10,956 nt of DNA from Acetobacteraceae bacterium. Its GTDB lineage: Bacteria; Pseudomonadota; Alphaproteobacteria; Acetobacterales; Acetobacteraceae. The notes under the pieces were generated by a model. That model saw only the letters and a program-made list of their open reading frames with translations, had not been told where the DNA came from and did not search any database. How positions within the stretch are numbered: position 1 is the first letter of the stretch; the number at the start of each line of letters is the position of its first letter. Below are positions 6,587 through 10,956 of the stretch, piece by piece. The position numbers were made by a program, and so were the translations under genes. The stretch covers positions 1-10,956 of the forward strand of contig CANJXD010000153.1 of NCBI GenBank assembly GCA_947478535.1, in the 5' to 3' direction.

Positions 6587-7441
6587 TCAGTCGTCGAAGC
6601 CGAACAGCCCGGCGGGATTATCCACCAGGATGCGGTGCGCCAGCGCATCATCGCCCAGCCAGCCGAGAAAGGCATCCATCATCGCCCCCGCATCCGGCGG
6701 CGGCGCCATGCGGACATAGGGCCAGTCCGACCCCCACAGCAGACGGTCCGGATTGGCGGCCACCAGCACATCCTGCACCGGCCGCAGCGCCTCGAGCGCC
6801 TGCCCGCGCTGGATCCGGCAGAGCGTGATCTTCACCCAGACGTGACCCTCGCGCAGATATCGCAGAAGGGCGGGAAAGCCTGGATCATCCGGCCCATCCG
6901 GCATCGCAGCGTGATCGACCACCAGCGGCAGGCCGAGCGGCACGAGGCTCGGCATCAGCTCCGCCAGCTGCGTCGCCGTCGCCCAGAAATGCGCCTGCCA
7001 GCCGAGCTCCCGCAGCCTCGGTGCCAGCTTGTGCAGCGCCTCCACCCCGATGGCACCGGGATAGCGGCCGGTGCCGCCAGGCGCACGCATCTCCACGAAG
7101 CGCAGCGCCCGCACGCCGGCGGCGTGCCATTCGGCGAGCGTCGCATCCGTCACCGTCTCATCCGCGATCATCACGCCGCGCAGCGCCTTGTCGCGTCGCA
7201 GCGCATCCAGAAGGCAGGCGGGATCGCGGCCATATGGCGCGGGCTGCACCAGCACGGCGCGCGGCGTGCCGAGCCTGGCGCGCATCGCCGCATGCACATC
7301 GAGCGCCGCTTCCGGCAGCGCATAGGGCGAAGGTCCTGCCGCGAAGCGCGTATCGAAAACATGGGTATGCGTATCGCAGGCCCCCGCAGGCACGGCGAGC
7401 CGGGGGCGGCTGAGCGTCGGTGCCGGGACCGTGCCGCTCAC
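6587..7441 (-). CDS. Amidohydrolase-superfamily metal hydrolase, LigI (2-pyrone-4,6-dicarboxylate lactonase)-like
   Basis: This 284-residue cytoplasmic protein belongs to the Amidohydro_2/COG3618 group, which includes 2-pyrone-4,6-dicarboxylate hydrolase LigI and other lactone hydrolases. The N-terminal CDTHTHVFD gives the HxH pair (His25, His27). Further catalytic-type residues are His177 in VVDHAAMP and Asp239 in LLWGSDWP, with spacing close to the His/His/His/Asp set known in LigI. Arg114 and Arg119 (VRALRFVEMR) may match the substrate-carboxylate arginines of LigI. The usual VKLSG segment reads VKITLCRIQRG (203-213), which is atypical. The start is GTG at 7441, whose GTGA overlaps the upstream stop; the next Met (53) would delete the HxH motif, so GTG is well supported. 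No good ribosome-binding site precedes it, so translation is probably coupled. A role in opening a lactone or ring intermediate is inference. Confidence 0.88.
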   Translation of the reverse strand: MSGTVPAPTLSRPRLAVPAGACDTHTHVFDTRFAAGPSPYALPEAALDVHAAMRARLGTPRAVLVQPAPYGRDPACLLDALRRDKALRGVMIADETVTDATLAEWHAAGVRALRFVEMRAPGGTGRYPGAIGVEALHKLAPRLRELGWQAHFWATATQLAELMPSLVPLGLPLVVDHAAMPDGPDDPGFPALLRYLREGHVWVKITLCRIQRGQALEALRPVQDVLVAANPDRLLWGSDWPYVRMAPPPDAGAMMDAFLGWLGDDALAHRILVDNPAGLFGFDD

Positions 7442-8034
7442 GGCAACGTCGCGGGGGCGAGGGTGAACAGGCCACGCGCCGGCGCCACCATCGGCTCCGC
7501 CTCGCCATCCGGCAGCGGCACGCCATGCGCGTTCAGCGTCATCGACACCATGGTGTAGTAGCCGACCAGCGCCGTCAGCTCGACGACGCCCTTCACGCCG
7601 AACATTCCCCGGGCCTCGTCGTAGATCGCGTCGGGGACGCGGCCGTCTTCCTGCAGGGTGCGGGCGAATTCATAGACCACCGCTTCGTCGCGCTTCTCGA
7701 AGGGCGGCGCCATCCCGTGCAGCATCGCGTCCAGCACCACAGGGGCAACGCCGACCTTGGCCGCCGTCGCGGCATGAACGAACCATTCCACCTGGCTGCT
7801 CCAGCGCCGTCCCGTGACACAGATCGCGAGCTCCGACAGGCGCTTTTCCAGGCTGGTGGAAAAGCGCAGCGTCTCCCCCAGCGCGGACCAGCGGCCGGCA
7901 AGTTCGGCGTTGTGGATCGCCGCCCGCAGCGGGCCGATCACCTGGCCCCGCGGGCCGGAGACGACGGCGTCCCAGACGACGCGCTGCGCCTCGTCCAGTT
8001 CGTCGCGGGAAGACGGCAGCGGAATGCGGGGCAT
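7438..8034 (-). CDS. Carboxymuconolactone decarboxylase (AhpD-fold) family protein
   Basis: This 198-residue cytoplasmic protein has the helical AhpD/CMD fold signature QVEWFVHAATAAKVG, with Glu83, Trp84 and His87 in the ExxxH arrangement. AhpD-type peroxidases carry a CxxC just before this His; here there is none, and the only cysteine seen is Cys72 (ELAICV). A thiol peroxidase role is therefore unlikely, and a decarboxylase, hydrolase-like or cofactor-free role is more consistent. Genuine gamma-carboxymuconolactone decarboxylase (PcaC) is shorter, about 130 residues; this longer form is common near catabolic CoA-transferase and amidohydrolase genes but is biochemically little known. The ATG at 8034 lies 2 bases after the CoA-transferase stop, with AAGG about 10 bases upstream. 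Its TGA overlaps the next gene's GTG. Confidence 0.88.
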   Translation of the reverse strand: MPRIPLPSSRDELDEAQRVVWDAVVSGPRGQVIGPLRAAIHNAELAGRWSALGETLRFSTSLEKRLSELAICVTGRRWSSQVEWFVHAATAAKVGVAPVVLDAMLHGMAPPFEKRDEAVVYEFARTLQEDGRVPDAIYDEARGMFGVKGVVELTALVGYYTMVSMTLNAHGVPLPDGEAEPMVAPARGLFTLAPATLP

Positions 8035-8036
8035 GG

Positions 8037-9242
8037 TCAGGTCACCTTGGCGGCGGCAAGGGCCGCCTGTTCATCGTCACCGATGCCGAGTTCGCGCAGC
8101 ACCTCCGCCGTGTGCTGGCCCAGCATCGGCGGCGGCTTGTCGAAGGTCAGCGGCGTGTCGAGCATGCGGATCGGGCTCACCACCTGCGGCACGCTGCCCT
8201 GGGGGTGCGGGATCTCGCGCAGCATGTCCCGGTGCTTCAGCTGCGCGTCCTGGAACACATCCGGCACGGTGTTGATCGGGCCACAAGGCACGCCCACCGG
8301 ATCCAGTGCGCCGGTCAGCTGCGCGCGGGTGAACAGCCGAAAGCGTTCCGTCAGCATCGGCGTGAGGACGAGCTCATTCTTCACGCGGTCGGAATTGCGA
8401 ATGAAGCGCGGGTCCTGCGCCCAGTCCGCGCGGCCGATCGCCTCGCACAACTTGGCGAACTGCCCATCATTGCCGCAGGCGATGACGATGAAGCCGTCGG
8501 CGCAGGGAAACACATCCTGCGGCTGGATGTTCGGATGCCGGTTGCCCGCGCGATGCGGCACCTTGCCGCCGACGAAGTAGTTCATCGCCTGGTTGGACAG
8601 GAAGGCCGCCTGCACATCGAGCATGGCGAGGTCGATCGTCTCCCCCTGCCCAGTCTCGGCGCGGCGCGCGACGGCGGCGAGGATGGCGACGGTGGCGTAC
8701 ATGCCCGTCATGAGATCGACGATCGGCACGCCCACCTTCTGCGGCGGGCCGTCCTTCTCGCCGGTGATGCTCATCAGGCCGCCCATGGCCTGGATCATGA
8801 AGTCATAGGCCGCCTGGTCCCGCCGCGGGCCATCCTGGCCGAAGCCGGTGACGGAACAGCAGATCAGGCTCGGCTTCAGCGCACGCAGGCTCGCCGCATC
8901 CAGCCCGTAGCGTTCCAGCGCGCCGGCCTTGAAGTTCTCGACGACGATATCCGCCGTCTCCGCGATCTTCCGCACCACGGCCTGGCCCTCCGGCCGCGTG
9001 ATGTCGATGGTGACGGACCGCTTGCCGCGATTGACGGCGAGGTAGTAGCCGGATTCCTTCGTGGGGTTGCCGTCCCGGTCCTTCAGGAAGGGCGGCCCCC
9101 AGCCGCGGGTGTCGTCGCCGACGCCGGGGCGCTCGATCTTGATCACGTCGGCGCCGAGATCGGCGAGGATCTGCGTGGACCAGGGCGCGGCCATGATGCG
9201 GCCGAGGTCGAGGACACGAAGATGGGAAAGCGGTCCGGCCAT
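8037..9242 (-). CDS. CaiB/BaiF family (type III) CoA-transferase
   Basis: This 401-residue protein is full length for family III CoA-transferases, which move CoA from an acyl-CoA donor to a carboxylic acid through an aspartyl-CoA anhydride; they form interlocked dimers in the cytoplasm. Visible signatures are the N-terminal LRVLDLGRIMAAPW (8-21), LADLGADVIKIERP (26-39), NRGKRS (71-76), VENFKAG (101-107), the YDFMIQAMGGLMSITG stretch (146-161) and GVPIVDLMTGM (171-181), in which Asp176 is the expected catalytic aspartate. The C-terminal domain has GVPCGPINTVPDVF and a HTAEVLRELG ending, also typical. The ATG at 9242 is 5 bases after the GST stop, with GGAGGG 9 bases upstream. It probably activates the operon's substrate or an intermediate as its CoA ester; donor and acceptor are not predictable. 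Confidence 0.95.
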   Translation of the reverse strand: MAGPLSHLRVLDLGRIMAAPWSTQILADLGADVIKIERPGVGDDTRGWGPPFLKDRDGNPTKESGYYLAVNRGKRSVTIDITRPEGQAVVRKIAETADIVVENFKAGALERYGLDAASLRALKPSLICCSVTGFGQDGPRRDQAAYDFMIQAMGGLMSITGEKDGPPQKVGVPIVDLMTGMYATVAILAAVARRAETGQGETIDLAMLDVQAAFLSNQAMNYFVGGKVPHRAGNRHPNIQPQDVFPCADGFIVIACGNDGQFAKLCEAIGRADWAQDPRFIRNSDRVKNELVLTPMLTERFRLFTRAQLTGALDPVGVPCGPINTVPDVFQDAQLKHRDMLREIPHPQGSVPQVVSPIRMLDTPLTFDKPPPMLGQHTAEVLRELGIGDDEQAALAAAKVT

Positions 9243-9247
9243 CGCGA

Positions 9248-9889
9248 TCAGCCCTCCGAGACCAGGGTGGCCAGCATCGAGGGGCGCGCCGAGAAGGCCT
9301 TGTGCCAGGCCGCGAAGCGCGGGCAGGCGGTGCGCCAGTCGATATCCGGGAAGCGGAAATCCAGATAGGCGCCGACAACGCCCATGGTGACCTGCGACAG
9401 CCCGACGGGGCCGGCCCCGATCGCCTCGACCTCAGCCTCGATGGCCGCCAGGGCGAAGTTCGCCTTCACCTGGAAGGCCTCCAGCAGCACCGGCAGGGGC
9501 TGCGGCTTGTCCCGCTCATTCCGCCAGAGGATCAGCAGGTCGAGAAAGCCCGTCAGCATGGCGTGGCGGCGCAACTCCACCCAGCGCGCCGGGCCTTCCG
9601 CCGGGATGCGGCGCGGGCCGTCATGCAGCGTATCCAGGTATTCGCAGATCACCGCGCTGTCATACAGCACCGTGCCGTCCGCGAGTTCGAGGGTCGGGAT
9701 CTTGCTCAGCGGATTGACCGGCATGAGGTCGTGGTTCGGCTTCGTCATCGCGACGACAGTGCGGATGAGCGTCAGGCGGTCCGCCAGCCCCACCTCATGC
9801 GCGAAAACCATCACCTTCCGCACGAAAGGCGAGCGGGGCGACCAGTGCAGCGTCATCTCGGCCCCCTGCGGGGCGGTGGCGTCCGTCAT
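9248..9889 (-). CDS. Glutathione S-transferase family protein (YibF-like)
   Basis: This 213-residue cytoplasmic protein has the N-terminal thioredoxin fold and C-terminal helical domain of glutathione S-transferases. SPRSPFVRKV (17-26) offers Ser17/Ser20 as catalytic residues, the cis-proline is Pro65 in NPLSKIPTL, and Asp77-Ser78 (LYDSAVI) is the gamma-glutamyl-binding pair. The pattern resembles E. coli YibF and related proteins of unknown substrate. The C-terminus has YLDFRFPDIDWR and a WxxxxxARPS ending. Two starts are possible: ATG 9889 (GGGG 9 bases upstream, inside a palindrome) and ATG 9856 (residue 12, AGGGGG 5 bases upstream, and closer to the usual GST N-terminus). I list the longer form. 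It is the first gene of the operon, following a 73-base intergenic region with a candidate operator. A glutathione-dependent isomerase role in the pathway is possible but unproven. Confidence 0.93.
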   Translation of the reverse strand: MTDATAPQGAEMTLHWSPRSPFVRKVMVFAHEVGLADRLTLIRTVVAMTKPNHDLMPVNPLSKIPTLELADGTVLYDSAVICEYLDTLHDGPRRIPAEGPARWVELRRHAMLTGFLDLLILWRNERDKPQPLPVLLEAFQVKANFALAAIEAEVEAIGAGPVGLSQVTMGVVGAYLDFRFPDIDWRTACPRFAAWHKAFSARPSMLATLVSEG

Positions 9890-9896
9890 TCAGCGT

Positions 9897-9908
9897 TTCC
9901 CCGGGGAA
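9897..9908. repeat. 12-bp perfect palindrome before the GST start
   Basis: TTCCCCGGGGAA reads the same on both strands and lies 7 bases upstream of the ATG at 9889, covering its GGGGAA ribosome-binding site. It has no loop, so as RNA it could form only a short hairpin. As DNA it could be a small binding site. No role is established. Confidence 0.4.
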
Positions 9909-9913
9909 GCATT

Positions 9914-9931
9914 AGGTCAGCTTTATGACCT
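9914..9931. promoter_or_regulatory. Candidate operator: perfect inverted repeat AGGTCA-N6-TGACCT
   Basis: Two exact 6-base arms (9914-9919 and 9926-9931) are separated by GCTTTA, in the only sizeable gap of the minus-strand block. The site lies 25 to 42 bases before the GST start and overlaps a possible minus-strand -10 box (TATAAG, 9935-9930), as expected for a repressor operator controlling the ten-gene operon. The matching regulator is not in the window and I cannot name its family. The AGGTCA or TGACCT hexamer alone occurs several times inside genes here, so only the paired, intergenic arrangement is meaningful. Confidence 0.45.
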
Positions 9932-9956
9932 TATAATCCCCCGGGACGCGAGTCCA
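9930..9956 (-). promoter_or_regulatory. Possible promoter of the ten-gene operon
   Basis: On the minus strand, TGGACT (9956-9951, four of six matches to TTGACA) and TATAAG (9935-9930, five of six matches to TATAAT) are 15 bases apart. The -10-like box stands out in GC-rich surroundings and precedes the GST start by about 40 bases. The spacing is short and the -35 match overlaps the hairpin at 9938-9961, so this is a weak call. Confidence 0.25.
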
Positions 9957-9961
9957 GGGGG
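9938..9961 (-). terminator. Hairpin just after the dehydrogenase gene
   Basis: The arms CCCCC-G-GGAC (9938-9947) and GTCC-A-GGGGG (9952-9961) pair with one internal mismatch around a 4-base loop. The hairpin starts 2 bases after the dehydrogenase stop codon. On the transcribed strand it is followed by ATTATAAGG rather than a T-run, so it is at best a weak intrinsic terminator; it may instead protect the mRNA 3' end or let some transcription continue into the GST operon. Confidence 0.4.
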
Positions 9962-9962
9962 C

Positions 9963-10916
9963 TCAGCCCTTCGTGGCGTCGTGGTGCGGCCGACCATCGC
10001 GGAAGGCGGTGATGCCGTTGGCCAGCATCGCGATCATGTCCGCCCGCGTCTCATGCGTCACGGTCGCGTAGTGCGGCGCCACCACCATGTTCGGCGCGGC
10101 GATCACGGCGGGGTCCGGTACCGGTTCGCTCGCGAAAACGTCGCTCGCCGCGCCGCGGATCGTGCCGGCCTTCAGCGCCGCCACCAGCGCGGGTTCGTCG
10201 ACCACGGTGCCGCGCGAGATGTTGATGAGGAAGCCCGCCGGGCCGAGGCGACGCAGCGTTTGCGCATCGATGATGCGGTTGGTCTCCGGCCCGCCGGGGC
10301 AGCAGAGGATCAGCACGTCGGACCGCTCCGCCAATGTCGCGAGATCAGCGATGAAGGGCCAGCGGATGTCCGGCTTCGCGCGGGGGCCGGACCAGAGGAC
10401 GTTCATGCCGATGCCCTCCGCCCGTCGCGCCACGGCCTGACCGATCTTGCCGAGGCCGAACACGCCACAGGTCTTGCCGAACAGCCTGGTGGACGGCGTC
10501 ATGCGGGTCTTCGCCCAGGTGCCGGCGCGGACGAAGCCATCGGCTTCCACCACCCGCCGCGCGATGCCGTAGAGCAGCGCGATGGCGAAATCGGCGGTGT
10601 CTTCCGTCAGCACATCCGGCGTGTTCAGCACCGCGACACCGCGCGCCCGCGCCGCGTCGAGGTCGATGCGGTCGAGACCCGTGCCCATGCTGGCCAGCAG
10701 CTTCGCATCCGGGAAGCGGTCGAAGGTTTCCGCCGATGCACCGGCCATCGCGGTGCCCAGCAGCACGCGGTAGCCTGGCAGTGGGCCGGCGGGCAGCGAG
10801 GCCGCATCCACCACGCGATGGCCCTCGGCCTCGATCGCGGACTTGAGGTCGGGGGCCGCGGGGGCAATCGCCAGGACGGTTTCTCCGGCGGAGTGCGATG
10901 CCGTGGGTTGCGACAT
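9963..10916 (-). CDS. NAD(P)-dependent D-2-hydroxyacid dehydrogenase family protein
   Basis: This 317-residue cytoplasmic enzyme has the normal length of D-isomer-specific 2-hydroxyacid dehydrogenases, which interconvert 2-hydroxy and 2-keto acids. The Rossmann motif GLGKIG is at 154-159. The catalytic triad is complete with family spacing: Arg235 (NISRGTVVDE), Glu264 (DVFASEP) and His282 (APHYATVT). The substrate-loop segment SMGTGLDRIDLDAARARG (76-93) is also typical. The coenzyme loop after the second Rossmann strand reads WSGPRAKP (175-182); the Arg there and the lack of an obvious acidic residue lean towards NADPH, as in glyoxylate/hydroxypyruvate reductases, but this is tentative. The ATG at 10916 has GAGGAA 6 bases upstream. 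It has the same direction as the GST operon but is separated from it by 73 bases with a hairpin, so it is probably a separate or partly linked transcript. Confidence 0.95.
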   Translation of the reverse strand: MSQPTASHSAGETVLAIAPAAPDLKSAIEAEGHRVVDAASLPAGPLPGYRVLLGTAMAGASAETFDRFPDAKLLASMGTGLDRIDLDAARARGVAVLNTPDVLTEDTADFAIALLYGIARRVVEADGFVRAGTWAKTRMTPSTRLFGKTCGVFGLGKIGQAVARRAEGIGMNVLWSGPRAKPDIRWPFIADLATLAERSDVLILCCPGGPETNRIIDAQTLRRLGPAGFLINISRGTVVDEPALVAALKAGTIRGAASDVFASEPVPDPAVIAAPNMVVAPHYATVTHETRADMIAMLANGITAFRDGRPHHDATKG

Positions 10917-10922
10917 GGGGGT

Positions 10923-10928
10923 TTCCTC
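10923..10928 (-). promoter_or_regulatory. Shine-Dalgarno site of the dehydrogenase gene
   Basis: The minus strand reads GAGGAA, 6 bases before the ATG at 10916, and supports that start. The remaining bases to the right edge are non-coding and comparatively AT-rich, as in an upstream region. TATAGA (10936-10931) is too close to the ribosome-binding site to be a convincing -10 box. Confidence 0.7.
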
Positions 10929-10945
10929 GGTCTATAGTAGCCTAA

Positions 10946-10951
10946 AGGTCA
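10946..10951. promoter_or_regulatory. Single AGGTCA half-site upstream of the dehydrogenase gene
   Basis: AGGTCA, identical to an arm of the inverted repeat at 9914-9931, occurs 30 bases upstream of the dehydrogenase start. If it were the same operator, the second arm TGACCT would fall 2 bases beyond the window edge, so it cannot be seen. The hexamer also occurs by chance within genes here, so this is weak on its own. Confidence 0.2.
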
Positions 10952-10956
10952 GGATA

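Noticed and set aside
9932..9937. Perfect TATAAT on the plus strand, as a promoter antisense to the dehydrogenase gene
   Set aside because: No reasonable -35 box lies 16-18 bases upstream (GCATTA or similar), and there is no plus-strand gene to serve. The AT-rich core is better explained by the minus-strand promoter/operator.
10931..10936. TATAGA as the dehydrogenase -10 box
   Set aside because: Transcription would start within or right beside the ribosome-binding site at 10928-10923, leaving too short a leader. The real promoter is probably beyond the window.

Overview
The window is GC-rich and almost fully coding, with no rRNA, tRNA, CRISPR array or insertion sequence visible. The GC content, the many Bug/TctC-type solute-binding proteins and their arginine-rich signal peptides suggest a proteobacterium with a large Bug repertoire. 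I favour an alphaproteobacterium of the Acetobacteraceae (Roseomonas-like), with Burkholderiales as the alternative; this is inference, as no marker gene is present.

Layout. Bases 2-895 (+) hold the 3' part of an oligopeptide/dipeptide ABC transporter ATPase, cut by the left edge. It converges, with a 6-base gap, on a long minus-strand block. Read in its own direction (right to left), the block starts with a D-2-hydroxyacid dehydrogenase (10916-9963). A 73-base gap follows with a hairpin and a perfect inverted repeat. Then comes a tight ten-gene array: glutathione S-transferase-like protein (9889-9248), CaiB/BaiF CoA-transferase (9242-8037), carboxymuconolactone-decarboxylase-fold protein (8034-7438), LigI-like metal hydrolase (7441-6587), four TctC solute-binding proteins in a row (SBP1 6558-5584, SBP2 5578-4595, SBP3 4598-3624, SBP4 3627-2659), a crotonase-family protein (2662-1883) and a fifth TctC protein (SBP5 1879-902). 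Four junctions are 4-base stop/start overlaps and the other gaps are 2-28 bases, so the ten genes look like one operon.

How the genes may work together. The cytoplasmic enzymes fit uptake and catabolism of an organic acid: CoA activation by the type III CoA-transferase, crotonase chemistry on the CoA ester, and hydrolysis of a lactone or similar ring by the amidohydrolase-superfamily enzyme. The substrate cannot be read from the sequence. The five periplasmic binding proteins would supply candidate carboxylates, yet no TctA/TctB membrane subunits are in the window. The most unusual points are this five-fold expansion of binding proteins inside one catabolic operon, the duplicated coupling junctions within it, and a crotonase lacking one of the two hydratase glutamates.
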